A stretch of DNA of 64,000 bases from Chrysophaeum taylorii (GCA_029834535.1 JAQMWT010000432.1:62001-126000), one strand, 5' to 3'; positions 28,630-39,917 are shown, counted from the stretch's first letter. Notes: generated by a model from the sequence alone, not told the origin. Numbers and translations: made by a program.

Positions 28630-30519
28630 ATGGTGACGCGACCGTGTTTTTCGCAACAACGGGCGCTAGGCTCCTCGATTCTCGTCGCAGCGCTCGCCAC
28701 CTCTTCGGCTAGCCTCGTGCAGTCGCGCGCGTGCATCCAGACACTCGGTGACAATTATTGCCCACACACGGCCGACGACGGCAAGCCGTTGGGGGTGCTC
28801 GTTATCGACCCTGGTGAACACTACGGCGTCAACGCCCCCAATGCGGCCGAGGGCTTTGTCGCTATCGAGTTGTTCGCCGCTCGCTACTACCTTGACGTCG
28901 TCAACGCCGTGCTTTATGCGTGGCACAAGAACTACACCATCTGGATCGGCGGCCGCGCAGAATCGGATCGCGAGATGGCCTCGGAGTCGTCGCCGCAGTC
29001 GCGGTATGTCTTATGGCTGCTTTGTACTACATACAAGCGCAGGTTTCGCTGGAAGAGTCTCTTCGAGAACTACTGCGCCAACGTGTCTGAGTTGGTAGCG
29101 AGATGCGAGAACGTCGAGCTCGTGCGCAAATCAAATTCAAAGGTCGGCAGATGCTGAACGCCCGGAGGCTAACAACCGTGCGTGTGCAGGATCGCTATTG
29201 GTGGGACACCTATATCGGTAGAGAATTCGCGTGGCCGCTTCACTTTGGCTACAATTCTCGCGCGCACCAGCAAGGGTACAGCACGCAGCGATCGCACCAT
29301 CATCATCATCATCCAACCTCTCCGTTGCGCAGGTGCGATAGCGAGGGCTGGTGTGATCGCTACAACGAGTGAGCTTGTTGCTGCACGAGTCGGCCTTATC
29401 TCTGGATCACAAAATCCCGCATAGGTCGCTGTACCGGCGGTGGCGAACAATCGGACACCATGTCGTGGCTCAAGTTCACATGATCAAGCCACGCGTGACT
29501 GCGACCGTGTCGAAAGTATCCGTTATATGCTATATGTGTGACCATGATTGACGCGGAAAGTGCAGGTCATGGATCTTATCAATCAGACAAGGCCAGAGCT
29601 TGCATACGAAAACCGCCCGTGCTGCTGGCTGGGAGTCTACGCTCGATCGGCAATTCTCAGTCACCACTTATTTGAGCGTCTCTTCATTTGCTCGTGCACG
29701 ATGAAATGCCCATGGACCACAGGCAACCAGCGCCGCGTCGGGTTCCAAGAGTACTCTGTATTGATAGAACACTTCCTCCTAAATCATCCCGATGGACACG
29801 TGCTCGTGGGTGCGGAAAGTCAGTACTTTAATGTAGTTGCGGCGTCCTGTCGTTTAATGTGTCGATGTCGAGTCTCATGGCGTGCTCGCGCAGAACGAGA
29901 TGCGAGAAGAATTTGGCTCGTGGCGCGACAATATCCATCTATTTGCCGACAGTGTGGCTGCGCAGAAAGGAGAGGGCCGAACACGCGTCAATCGCAACGC
30001 GCGGCGTCGTGTGCTTGTCAGTTCACTTTAGACGGTAATTTCCATTCGGCGTTCCTAGGCAAGCTTGGTCGGACACTTCGAGCTGCACTCGTACTTATCG
30101 AGCTACTCTCCCGATGTGACTTCTTTCTTTACGCGTCGAGCGCCGTTTCGGAGGTAACTTTCTAGGAGTGACAGACATCCCGTGTTTGACGCGTCAGCAT
30201 ACAGGCTGTGATGTACCGCAACATTGGACTTCACGAGCGGTCATTGAACCTAGAGTATACTGGCCACGGTCGAGTCCGAGTCCCGTGGGTAGCTCATCAT
30301 TCGCCCAAGAAGAACGCGCTAAGCGAAAGGCTGGGTAAAGACGTCGGTCGCGAGCACTCCAACTGCAATGTGCGAAAGTCATTGTTTAACATTCAACAAT
30401 GCGCCGCTGAGCTTCAAGGCGCAGCGTCACTTGCAGCGTCCAGCAGCTCGTGTCGAGTCTCATTTTTTTTTCAATTCCTGTCCGTTCTTTTTTTAATTTT
30501 TGCTGCGTGTCAGGACTGA
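28630..30519 (+). CDS. Multi-exon glycosyltransferase-like protein (fucosyltransferase-like fold)
   Basis: A signal or anchor sequence (ALGSSILVAALATSSASLV) starts at 28630. Six exons join cleanly: 28630-29003, 29043-29142, 29190-29275, 29333-29368, 29425-29515 and 29566 onward, with introns of 39, 47, 57, 56 and 50 bp. A last junction (30153 to 30205) also fits. The product contains NAVLYAWHKNYTIW, RFRWKSLFENYCANVSEL, VVAQVHMIKPRVT, CWLGVYARSA, EYSVLIEHFLLNHPDGHVLV, EMREEFGSWRDNIHLFADSV, ALVLIELLSRCDFFLYASSA and VSEAVMYRN. This order (aromatic N-terminal part, GVxxR, hPDxxVxVxT, DxLLLSRCDFxxxxSSxVSE) resembles nucleotide-sugar glycosyltransferases of the NodZ/FUT type. Between 29813 and 30030 two junctions could not be resolved, and a typical acidic residue after GVYAR is missing, so a recently dead gene is possible. 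It may splice into the next gene. Confidence 0.45.
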
Positions 30520-32606
30520 GCCCGCAGTCACCAAGCCCCAAGCGGCGAATTTGGCGCTAAGTCTCGATGACGAATTCTCGATTTTAGGGAACTACACTCA
30601 ACCCCGCAAACCCGTGACCATCACGGTACATTTTGCATCAAGTCCACACGAGCGGCGCTATAAGGAGCTACTGAACGGAACAACGCCGGAATATGCCGCC
30701 CTTGTCGCGTCGCTCACGGAACGGTTTCAATCTCGAATGCAGGCCGCGTTGGCGCGGGTCGAGAAAGAACACCTTGGTCGAAGTAAAGTGATGATTAACG
30801 AGATCGTTCCTCCTGTTGTTGCGGCCGAATTAGTGGACGGTTGGGTCACTCCAAGACTTGATTGGCACGTCGTCGAAGAATCGTTGGGCTGGTTCGTGCT
30901 TCATCGACCTGTTGGCCATTACGGATTCGCTCCGCTACTACGTGCTGTGCAGACCATTCAGTTTCGAAAGGGAGTTGGTGCCCTTGTCCCTCGAAAGATG
31001 GGGATATCCTCACCAAAGCCGATCGTAGGCCTGCATGCGAGCACGGGTGGCATTTGCGAATCCCGGCTTCCTTGGCATGAGCCTAAAGTCGATGTCAAAA
31101 GATATGATTCGGAATTTGAGATGGGCCGATGGGCCCGTCGTGCCCATGATCGACATGGCGTGGCCGTACTTCGACCGCGAGTACGGTTGTCACCGGTCTG
31201 CGCAGCAACATCAGCTGTTGGAGTGCTACTTCCTTCCATCGAACAGCTGCAAGGAGTTCAGTCCCAAGCCGCTGCTCGTGAAGAAGCGTGACGACTTGAT
31301 CGGCACGTACCGCGAAGTTCCGAGCCAAGGTAGCATCGCACTATGCGGACACACTTCGCTGATCGCATTGCGCGACCAATATCAACAACCCAGCTCAGCT
31401 GAAGCGAGCGGTACGAAATCAAGGCGCGAATCCGTGTCGTGGAGAGTCGAGTGCGACAGCCAGCACTACGAGGGTCGGGGTGGGAACGAGAACGACGAGA
31501 TCGTGCATCTCCTCGGTTCTAGTGGCGACAACGAGGCGTACATCATTCCAGCGTCAAACCGCGTACCATACAAGCGCGTGATATACAATTTCGGTAGGTG
31601 GCGTCGATTTCACCAAACCACCCCCGTACATCCGAAGCAGCGCAAGGTTTTTGCCAGGGAATCGTCTCTGAATACGGCTACCTACAGAGGCGTGCTGCAC
31701 TTTGGTGTTCTTGCCTTGGTCGCGTTGCGCCCTAATCGACGCACCCGCGCACAGCTTCGAGATCGAATGGATTCCTGGCGGGCGTCTAATCCGTCGTGGC
31801 CGCTCCATGGCGACGGCAATTGCGCAGCTATACACGTACGTCATGGTGACAAGCTGACGCCCGTCTGGCGGAGAGAGAAGAGGCAAGATCGGGGCTTCAA
31901 CCGTCATTTCCATGAGTATATCGACGCCGCTCTGGAGGCGCTGGCCAACCGGAAGAATAGGTCATTCAACAGGAACTACACTCGCGCGTCTACCCGGAGG
32001 TATCGATTGCACACGAACCAAACTCAACCAACTGGTGCTCGAGCGCGCGTGATCTTCATGACCGACGACAAGGATATTGTCGACGAGGTGCCATCCGTAG
32101 AGGCGATCAGAAACGTCACGTTGTTCACCGTCCCTCCTGGGCGACCGCTCATCTCGACGCGCAGCATTTCGAACGACAAAAAACTCAGACACGTCAACCA
32201 CCAGATTCAGTGTCGCAAGGACATTCTTAGCCGGGAAATCAGCATGCTCGACTTGCAAGAAGAGCTCAAAAAAATGGACACTTACCAAAAGAAGCGTAGT
32301 CGTAAAGCCAAGCACCTCCTCGCCAAACTGCAGGACGCGCAGGAGCTGGCAAAGGTCGCGCCAAAGTCGTGCGCCCACGACTACGCTCGCGATCCAAAAA
32401 CAGGCAGGTTTGTTGGAGCGGAAGAGCTTCTGCAGTGGCTCGCCACGTGGGAGCTCATGGCGGAATGCGACGTCTTTGTCGGCTATTCCATCGCGGACTC
32501 GTTCTTTACTGAGCTCATCTACATCTGGCTCTGTGTCCGACGCTACGCGCGAGGTACTCCAGTTCCACTCGCATATCTTAACAAGTTCCAATATTTGCGC
32601 ATATAG
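30514..32606 (+). CDS. GT23-like fucosyltransferase-related protein, 5' end unresolved
   Basis: Coding sequence begins after a strong acceptor (long T tract then GTGTCAG, ending at 30513). A 64-bp intron at 31025-31088 restores the frame, giving exons 30514-31024 and 31089-32606 and about 676 residues. Landmarks in order are MIDMAWPYFDREYGC, LECYFLPSNSC, CAAIHVRHGDKL (the alpha-1,6-fucosyltransferase-type R-x-x-D-K donor motif), ARVIFMTDDKDIVDEV, a Lys-rich coiled segment (LQEELKKMDTYQKKRSRKAK) and ECDVFVGYSIADSFFTEL, equivalent to the DFLVxTFSSxxxRLxYE region. This is consistent with a Golgi glycosyltransferase. No Met with a signal anchor lies at the beginning; the missing first exon may be a small upstream exon or the 3' part of the preceding gene. 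Confidence 0.6.
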
Positions 32607-32834
32607 GCCAACCGTGCCCGAGACTCGTTCTACTCCAGGACCTCATCGCCAGGCGGCAGCGAGCGAAGACCACCGATGCCCCCGGTGATGAACACCTCGA
32701 TGACGATGAGCACGCACCGTCCTCCGAATAACAATTATGCTTCCCTCCTAGGTCATATTCCTATAAACCTCAACACAAAACAACTAGTGTGCTCGCGACG
32801 CTTTCGTGGAGCAAAGGAGCTTCGAGGGAATCCA

Positions 32835-33020
32835 TCATCGTTTCTTACCCGAAGGCATTTTGCGCTCGGTGAACAAAACTCGCTGATTTACGACGGGATC
32901 GTATTTGATGAGCTGCAGCTTGTGGGGTGTCCTCTGCGGATTTTTCTTCGTCCGATAGAAAAACCCTGTTCCGGCCTCGCTTACGAGCTTGATGACGACC
33001 GACTTGAGCTTAGGAGCCAT
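32835..33020 (-). CDS. Ribosomal protein bL33 (organellar type)
   Basis: A compact 61-residue protein: [20 protein letters not shown], then [20 protein letters not shown], then [20 protein letters not shown] and a final R. This is the bL33 signature (IKLVSSAGTGxFYxTxKNxxxxxxKLxxxKYDPxxxxHVxxxE). It belongs to the large subunit near the E site. The length equals that of the mature family with almost no N-terminal extension, which fits a nuclear-encoded mitochondrial protein such as MRPL33; a plastid destination would need a longer leader. The zinc-binding cysteines present in some bacterial paralogues are absent. The ATG at 33020 is preferred because upstream in-frame codons do not belong to the fold. 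Confidence 0.92.
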   Translation of the reverse strand: MAPKLKSVVIKLVSEAGTGFFYRTKKNPQRTPHKLQLIKYDPVVNQRVLFTERKMPSGKKR

Positions 33021-33191
33021 CTTCACCAGGCACCGCGTGCACTCACGCTGGCAGCACACACTACTACAAGCGTGATCGTTGACACTCAACCCTATGCCGC
33101 ATACTGGACGGTGAATCCCCACAGTAAATAAACTCTATACGTTACACCGTCCGGCGACAAAGCAAATCGTGTTAGGTTTATGGTGTTAGGT

Positions 33192-33940
33192 TTATGGATT
33201 GACGCGCTCGGAAACCCATTCCCGATCTGCCAGTCGGTCGATCTGCCTGAAATTGTCCTCGAGGCGGAGGTAGTCGCACACCAGAGGCTCCAGAAGTACG
33301 AGGAGAAAGATGGGCGGCGGCGGCTCAAGGATCTCCCCAGTCTCTGAGTCGCGCCCACCCGCTGGTGGCTTCTCGGGGGATTGGTTGTACGGCGTCCGCG
33401 GCACGTGCTCCTATACATACCATAAAAAAATCGTCGTTGCTACGTCCCGATATTGAGCGCCACGCACCCAATAGAACTGCTCGCGAGCTTTGTCCGAGAG
33501 CTTGCCCCACATTTCCTGGCGCTGGGTGCGTCGCTCGGCGTTGGTCTCGTCGTCGCCCACCTGCCAACAACGGTGAACCTTGCTGTCAATCCGGCAAACC
33601 GCACGTAGTGGAGCGTGCCAGATATCCTATACTGTTCGCTAGACCTGGGAAACCACCAACAAAGTTCGCAGCGCGTCGATTCCGAGACCTTGGCCGAACG
33701 CTTGTCGGTGATCATTTTCATCGCACCGTTGGGCGCGAAGCCGCGAAAGACGACAGTTCGCACTCGCGGTTCTCCGTCGTGGTCGCAAGTGGCGAGCTGA
33801 ACGTAGTTCCCGCCCTTCATATCGCGCGACTTGGCAATCGACGTCTTGATGCGCTCTCTCCAAAGCGTCATGGTGAGGTGGCGGGCTCCGAGGCTGGCAG
33901 CAGTCAAGCGCAATCCCACCGCCACAACATTCGTACGCAT
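33192..33940 (-). CDS. Pyridoxamine 5'-phosphate oxidase-like flavoprotein (Alr4036 type)
   Basis: Three minus-strand exons, 33605-33940, 33468-33560 and 33192-33410, are joined over introns of 44 bp (GTGCGG..CAG) and 57 bp (GTGCGT..TAG). The product has 215 residues. WRERIKTSIAKSRD, NYVQLATCDHDGEPRVRTVV, FRGFAPNGAMKMITDKRSAK and CWWFPRSSEQYRISG form the FMN-binding split-barrel core. Splicing then produces LHYVGDDETNAERRTQRQEM and WGKLSDKAREQFYW, as in plant and cyanobacterial PPOX-like proteins, and the protein ends in EWVSERVNP, equivalent to the conserved WxxERLNP terminus. Each junction restores a known motif, so the introns are well supported. The N-terminus (MRTNVVAVGLRLTAASLGAR) looks like a mitochondrial or plastid presequence. 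Substrate specificity beyond FMN binding is unknown. Confidence 0.85.
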
Positions 33941-33951
33941 CACCCAGGGGT

Positions 33952-34650
33952 TTAGGAGTAAACTAACTCAAAGGTTAAAGCACAAGGGGATATCAATGTT
34001 GGTGGTATCTCCGGCAAGCAATTGGTTGAACGTCTCCCAGGCCGTTGTCTCCACAAAACCGTAAAAAAGCGCCGCGCCAGGGTAGTTTTCGCTATAGTAG
34101 CCGCGCGTCGCTGCGACGATGCTGTTGTTCCCACAAACAGAGCTTTGCACTCCCCCCGAATTTGGCCCCGCCGCTGGACCAATCTCACCATCGCTTCGTT
34201 TGCAACGTGCCGCGACTCTGCCGAGTTGCGGGCGACGGCGAGGACATATTTCTGCACGAGCTGAACGACGTGGTGTCGAACGGCATCGCGGCACTGGTGG
34301 AAGGAACATGGCGTGCTGTTGTGGCCAGGCAGCAACTCAGTGCAGTAATCACTCACCTCAAAAACTTCGAGGATGTGGTCGACGGCGTATTGAAAACCAC
34401 CGATGCGGTCAGTAAGGGCTGACGTCAACGTCACCGGTTCAGCGGAGAAGTCGACAGCGACACCCTGCTCTCTGCGGAAGTTCCGCAGCCGTCCCGACGC
34501 CTGGTCTCGCTTCAGCCCAAACTTTTTGATGATCGCGTCGAGTTCAGAATCGGTATTCGCCCGAGGGATGTCGGGCAAGCTTCCACGACGGTCAGGGTCG
34601 CTGTCCCACGCAGAGTGTCGGCCTCCGCATGCACTTTGTGAAGGACGCAT
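33952..34650 (-). CDS. Hypothetical protein
   Basis: An open frame of 232 codons begins at the ATG at 34650. The N-terminal part (RANTDSELDAIIKKFGLKRD) and the middle (LTDRIGGFQYAVDHILEVFE, HHVVQLVQKYVLAVARNSAE) have amphipathic helices and balanced composition that look coding. Towards the 3' end a second frame (for example YPGAALFYGFVETTAWETFN) looks more protein-like than the first, so there is probably an unrecognised intron or a frameshift near 34150-34100 and the true C-terminus may be NIDIPLCFNL. No family was recognised. The 3' end lies on a short dispersed motif (33951-33980). Confidence 0.35.
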   Translation of the reverse strand: MRPSQSACGGRHSAWDSDPDRRGSLPDIPRANTDSELDAIIKKFGLKRDQASGRLRNFRREQGVAVDFSAEPVTLTSALTDRIGGFQYAVDHILEVFEVSDYCTELLPGHNSTPCSFHQCRDAVRHHVVQLVQKYVLAVARNSAESRHVANEAMVRLVQRRGQIRGECKALFVGTTASSQRRAATIAKTTLARRFFTVLWRQRPGRRSTNCLPEIPPTLISPCALTFELVYS

Positions 34651-34706
34651 CGATTTCGCGCGAACTTTGGAGAGATCTCAGAGCGTCTAGGAGGTTTAGG
34701 TGTAGG

Positions 34707-34853
34707 TGTTACGAATGGTATGAGGCGTTAGACTAGCGATAAGAGAAAGACGTAAGGATACTGGATACGTGGTGCAGGGGTAAGTGTCATAGCTTCTTCA
34801 CACAGGTGCTGGAAAATAAGGAAAAGGAAAAAGGGGTAAGTGAGGTCCTCACA
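34707..34853 (-). repeat. Copia LTR, left copy (147 bp)
   Basis: Near-identical to 38536-38682. It has TG..CA termini and is preceded by the target duplication GTAGG. A partial extra copy of its last 60 bases follows at about 34854-34912. Confidence 0.92.
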
Positions 34854-36660
34854 CAGGTGCTGGAAAAGAAGGAAAAGGGAAAAAGGGGTAAGTGAGACGC
34901 TCACAGAGGAGAAGCTTTGAGGAAGACGTCACATTTGAGGAAGACGTCACAGAGGCATTGTGGCAAGAAAAAGAGACAACAGAGATCAGGGCGAAGATCA
35001 CGAAGTGAGGTAACGAGCACGAAGCCGGAGGAAGGAAGGAGTTTCCGTACTGCGGGTGAAAATGTCGCTAAGATTGTTAAGGCGGGGTATGTGCTTGAGA
35101 TCGATGATGTGGTTGCGATGGTACTCGGCGGTACTGTAAAAGCGAATGTCAATATGGCGGGTGCGCCGTGTGAGACATTGGAGACGAACTTGGGTGACGG
35201 TGGTGCTATTATCAACATACATTGGGACCGTGTGACGAGGGAGATCAAAGTCATCAAAAAGTTTGAGAAGCCAAAAGAGCTCAGCAGTAGCAGCGTAAAG
35301 AGCAAGCAATTCAGCTTCGAAAGAAGAACGATCAAGTAAGTATTGCGAGCGGGAGCAGTAGGCTATATAGAGCCAGCAACAAAAGAAGAGCGAGCAAGTA
35401 AGTACTGCGATCGGGAGTAGGCGATCATAGAGCCAGCAGAGAAAACAAAGAAACAGTTGTGGAGTGGCGGTCATCAGGGTCGTCGGCCCAGCGGGAGTCG
35501 GAATAACCACAGAGACGAAGGGTAGAATCGCGACCAGGAACAAGGGCAAGATCCTGAGTACCGTTGAGATAACGCAGAGTGTGGGATAAAGCGTGCCAAG
35601 CGTGCCAGTGGGGTTTACCAGGATTGTGGGGGAAACGCGCACACTGATTGACGGACCAAGTGATATCAGGGCGAGTCATGATGGAGATGAAGAGGACACA
35701 GCCAACAATACGGCGAAAAAGGGACACGCGTAATGCGAAGACCAACGTAAGAGGTGAGATCGAGTTCATTGACGTCAGTGAAAGCGCGGAAACGGAGGAA
35801 AAAGGCTTGGTAATGGCCAATGCAATGACGAGGGTGCGCCACAAGAAGATCATCAACGACCAGAACGAGACGTAGAACGACGGTAGAATTGAGCACGAGC
35901 TTGTAATGGCAAGTGTCACCAGATCCGCGGACGAAGCCACAGTCATTGACGAGAAAGCGTGCCAAATAAAGCCATCAATTACGACAAGCTTGTTTGCAAC
36001 CATACCAAGAGCGACGGAGCTTGTAAACGATTTTGAAACCATCGGTGGGTTGGCGAGGAGCATAGCCTTCGGGTGGCCAGACATAGATGTCTTCGTCAAT
36101 GGGAGCTTGAATAAAAGCGGAGCTGACATCCAACTTGTGCAAATCCCAGTCATGAACAGCGACAAAGATCAGAAAGAAACGGATCGTGACGATGTTGGCA
36201 ACCGGTGAGTAGGTGTCATGATAATCAATGCCGTGAACCTGGGTGTAACCGCGGACGACAAGGCGAGCCTTGTACGATTTGAAGCGGCCAGAGTCATACT
36301 TCTTGCGGAGGATCCACTTGAGGGTACAAATGTTGCCAGAAAACGTCGAAGGAAGGCGCATAACATCCCAGCAACCAAGCTGACCAAGAGAGCTGTATTC
36401 TTTAGCGATGGCTTGCAACCAGCCAGGACGCTTAGGATTGGTCGGATAGTCGTTTCGTCAAGGTCTGATACTGAGACATTTCTTCGGAAGCAGAGTAATA
36501 AACGTGTGCATGAGGATCAACAAGGGTGTTAGCTAAACAAAGGGGAAGGAAGACCTAATGAACTAACAAACAAAAGCTAACAGAAGAGACATACAAGGAG
36601 TTACAGGGGGAAACAGAAGCGACAGAGGAAACAGAATCAACATCGTGACAGGAGGAAACA

Positions 36661-36742
36661 GAATGGCCCGTATCGACATCAGAATGGCCCGTATCAACAT
36701 CAGAATGGCCCGTATCAACATTAGAATGGCCCGTATCAACAT
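36661..36742 (+). repeat. 21-bp tandem repeat inside the copia element
   Basis: About four units of GAATGGCCCGTATCAACATCA lie in the central part of the element. Confidence 0.9.
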
Positions 36743-38535
36743 TGTGACAGGATGAAACAGAATGGCCCGTAAAAAGTTTGTTGGTTGTTGTAACGCGGGT
36801 TGGTCGACGTTGCGCGGTCGGCCCCGTTTGGCGCGACTTTGTTTTGCACTTTCTGTTGTTTTCTCTCTTTGGTGCTCTTTTGCACTTTCTGTTGTTTTCT
36901 CTCTTTTGCACTTTCGGTTGTGTTCTCTCGAGCTCGTAGAATGGTCGGTTCACGTGATGGGGTGATCAGTCCCAGTGAAACCGGCGCATTCTCATCAAAC
37001 AAGGGGCAAGGGGGCAACAGCGGACAAGGGGGCAACAGCAGGAACAGGTGACAATGGGGCAACAATAGACGAGAGCTTGGAAGCGTGATTCGAGAAAGTC
37101 AGAACAACGTTGAAGTTCCTTCGGTGGTTGACATTGCAGGAAATCGGTAAGTGAAACTGTCAGCAAAATCGAGGTCTGAAGAACAATAGCGACAAAAGTG
37201 CCTGGGATGACGTGCCTTAGACGAGCGTTAGACGATTGTCGCAGCGGGGCAAAGATAGCGGAAACACAGGCTGGTACATATGATGGCGGTGTACCAGACG
37301 TCTGATGAGAACGTTGCCTTTGGGCAGATAGGTTGCATGGTGCATGGTGACCAGGTTATGACGATGGTTGGAGTCGACAGAAGCAAAAACAGGCGTAAGC
37401 AGGTTTGATACGAACGTGGGTGTTTGGTTGTTGTGGTGCGAGCAAGTTGCCATGGGCACGACCGCGTCCTGTACGCGAAAATGGAAGACTTCGGACGCGC
37501 CTGCGGTGTAAGGAACGAACACAGGTAGACCAGGCTGCTGTATGCCAGCCTGCTGTGACAGATAAGAAAGTGGCCCGTTTTCGCATTCGGAAGAACGAAG
37601 TTGCCATATGGGCCAACGTTGGAGGAGCAAGCGGCGAGCTTCGCTCGTCATACTCGAATAGGCTGCGGTAGAAGTTGGCGACAGTGGCAAAACAGTTGTG
37701 GCACGTAAGAACGTTGCAGATAGCTTGCAGATAGCGTCGCAGTGGCACGTAAGAACATTGCAGATAGCGTCGCGGGTGCTGAGCACGGAATTCACGTCGA
37801 TAGCAAAACCGAATTTTAAAGGTCAGAAAAGTGGTGAAAAAGCGATAGTGGGTGAAGGAGAACCACAAATCACACAGCAAAGAAGCGTTTGTCCAGGATC
37901 CCGAAGATAAGCGATCCAAGCACATAGGAAGCACGAAAACTGCGCACGCGAAAAATTGACAGGCACAGCTTAGTTGTGGTTGGAGGACACACTCGAGGGT
38001 GCGTCGGATCAGGTACAATGCCGAGCAACTTGAACTCCGGTGATAGGTAAAATGCCGAGCAACTTGAACGCCGGTGATAGGTACAATGCTGAGCAACTTG
38101 TATACTCCGATGATGAACTTGTTGAGGAAGTTCACTACGCAATCCCCACGGCCCATGTAGACATCGGTAATGCGCTTGTAAAGTCGCGTGAAGTTCAAGT
38201 CGCGGTTGTCATGGATATCAACGTTGTTGCTTGACGCGAAAGTCTTCTTCAGAGCAGCCAGAAGCGGAAATGCTAGTCCAAGTGTCAGTGGTCAAGATAA
38301 TGCGATCACCGGTGGAAATGATCATGTTTTCCAGGCGCCGGGTCCATTGGTGAAAAAGATGTCGCTCACCACTGAAAGCATCGAGTTTTTGCGAAATCTT
38401 GGTATCCTTAATTTCGATCGAGAACATGATAAACGATAACGAACCGAACACGTAGCAATGAACTGAAGCCGAGGAGGAGTCGCTGTTGTCCGTGAAGTCA
38501 AGCTCAGGGCGTTCGATGACGAACACCTGGAACCA

Positions 38536-38682
38536 TGTTACGAATGGTATGAGGTGTTAGACTAGCGATAAGAGAAAGACGTAAGGATACTGGATACGTG
38601 GTGCAGGGGTAAGTGTCATAGCTTCTTCACACAGGTGCTGGAAAAGAAGGAAAAGGAAAAAGGGGTAAGTGAGGTCCTCACA
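38536..38682 (-). repeat. Copia LTR, right copy (147 bp)
   Basis: Direct repeat of 34707-34853, followed by the target duplication GTAGG at 38683-38687. Confidence 0.92.
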
Positions 38683-38963
38683 GTAGGAGTAAACTCAAAG
38701 GGTAGCTAGCGTCTAGGAGGTTAGTGTGAAAGCGAATCCGCGATATGTGGTGCACCAGCGTCGCGAGCAGCAAAACCAACCGTGTGACGAGGTGAACCCT
38801 CAATTCAAGGAAGTGCCGTCTGTGGCCAAAATGGCAGTGCTTAAAAAGGGATCGCTGACGGTTTATGATGTTTAAGGGCATGTTCCTGTTGTTGTGGCGT
38901 GCCTGGAGCCCGTCATTCGATTCTCACACTCGCTCATTTTCAGGTTCTTGAAACGATAGCGCG

Positions 38964-39305
38964 ATGCGGTTTTGGTTGTTCGCGCTGTTTCTGCTTGCAC
39001 GCGGCGACGACATGGCCAGACGCTACTTCTCGCTGCTCGATCTCGACGACAGCGGTTATGTCGACAAAGCGGAACTAGTCCACTTCGTGACGTCGATGCT
39101 CACGATGAGCGGGATGCCTGACATGAGTCTCGAAATGGAAGCGAACGGCAGGTCCCTGCGCGAACTCATCGAGGATACATTTCTTAGTACGGACCGAGAC
39201 GCCGACGGCAAGGTGACGTCCGAAGAAGCGATATCCGCGCAAGATCGCATCCAGTTCATGATGGGCAGCTTCATGGCCCACAACCTCCCAAAGTCAGAGT
39301 TTTGA
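38964..39305 (+). CDS. Small secreted EF-hand calcium-binding protein
   Basis: The frame encodes 113 residues. MRFWLFALFLLARG is a signal peptide, so the protein enters the secretory pathway. Two EF-hand loops are visible: DLDDSGYVDKAE (Asp at 1, 3, Ser 5, Glu at 12) near residues 30-41, and DRDADGKVTSEE near residues 76-87; both have canonical calcium ligands and the central Gly. The helices between them are Met-rich. Proteins of this size act as calcium sensors or buffers in the ER lumen or outside the cell. A T-rich tract and CAG just upstream (38927-38942) may be a 5' UTR splice acceptor. No ER-retention signal is present (the C-terminus is KSEF). Confidence 0.8.
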   Translation: MRFWLFALFLLARGDDMARRYFSLLDLDDSGYVDKAELVHFVTSMLTMSGMPDMSLEMEANGRSLRELIEDTFLSTDRDADGKVTSEEAISAQDRIQFMMGSFMAHNLPKSEF

Positions 39306-39917
39306 TTGAGGGTCAATAGTTTTGTTTCATGGGTTGTATATTGTAAATGACAAGGCGGATGGATGGCCCCTCGTCCCCCGCGCGTGTGCGCGCTTCGACG
39401 GGTTAAAATGCGATCGAGCAGACGTCAGACGCGGGGTCGCGGCATCGTCGAAGCCGTTGAGTCGGGGCGTAGTTGGGGTCGCGAAAGCAGGCGCCCCAAA
39501 AGTTGGAGGCGCGCTAGAGATAGCGGTGGATGAATTGTTGGTCACCTTGGCCTTGTTGGACACTTTTCTTTTGTCTTCTTTAAAAGGTCGACTGCTAAGA
39601 GGGGGGTGTGTGGGTTGAGCATGAAGGATGTGGGTGGGTTTGTGGGGTATGAGGGATGTGCCTGACGGGCGGAGTTAAAACGTCGACTGACTGCTAAGAG
39701 GGAGGTGTGTGTGTTTTTTTTTGTCTTCTTTACAAGGTCGATCGACTGACTGCTAAGAAGGGGGGGGGTGTTTAGTGCATGAAGGAGGGTAGGAGGGATG
39801 TGCGTAGGTACGACCTAGTCGGGGTCATCGCCGAGTCGTGGCGCTTTTTTGTCGTCATGTGGAAGGGGAGGGTTCGGATAGGAAACTGGGGTAAAAAGTC
39901 AGGGATGAGATGAGAAG
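39306..39917. other. Intergenic region with dispersed repeats
   Basis: No gene is supported. A minus-strand frame at 39327-39563 (with TPTTPRLNGFDDAATPRLTS) has no ATG and no recognisable domain. The right half is filled with copies of the TGTCGACTGCTAAGAGGGG repeat. Confidence 0.4.
39571..39765 (+). repeat. Three units of the TGTCGACTGCTAAGAGGGG repeat
   Basis: Units start near 39585, 39682 and 39736. The first continues into GAGCATGAAGGATGTGGGTG and GGGATGTGCCTGACG, matching the 16345 copy over about 90 bases. Confidence 0.85.

Larger units (their letters stand above)
34707..38682 (-). mobile_element. Ty1/copia LTR retrotransposon fossil
   Basis: A complete outline of an LTR element in minus orientation: 147-bp LTRs at both ends that begin TGTTAC and end CTCACA, flanked by the 5-bp direct target duplication GTAGG (34702-34706 and 38683-38687). 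Internal parts recognised on the minus strand are a gag-like region near 38.2-38.5 kb, a copia-type reverse transcriptase region near 35.4-36.4 kb (KLDVSSAFIQAPIDEDIYVW) and an RNase H region near 35.0-35.6 kb. The order is that of Ty1/copia. The LTRs differ at only about two positions, so insertion was fairly recent. The coding part is nevertheless broken, with roughly five interruptions, and is interpreted as a fossil. An integrase region was not confidently seen. Confidence 0.88.

Noticed and set aside
39327-39563. Minus-strand frame of 78 codons with TPTTPRLNGF
   Set aside because: No ATG, no splice partner and no domain; it adjoins dispersed repeats.
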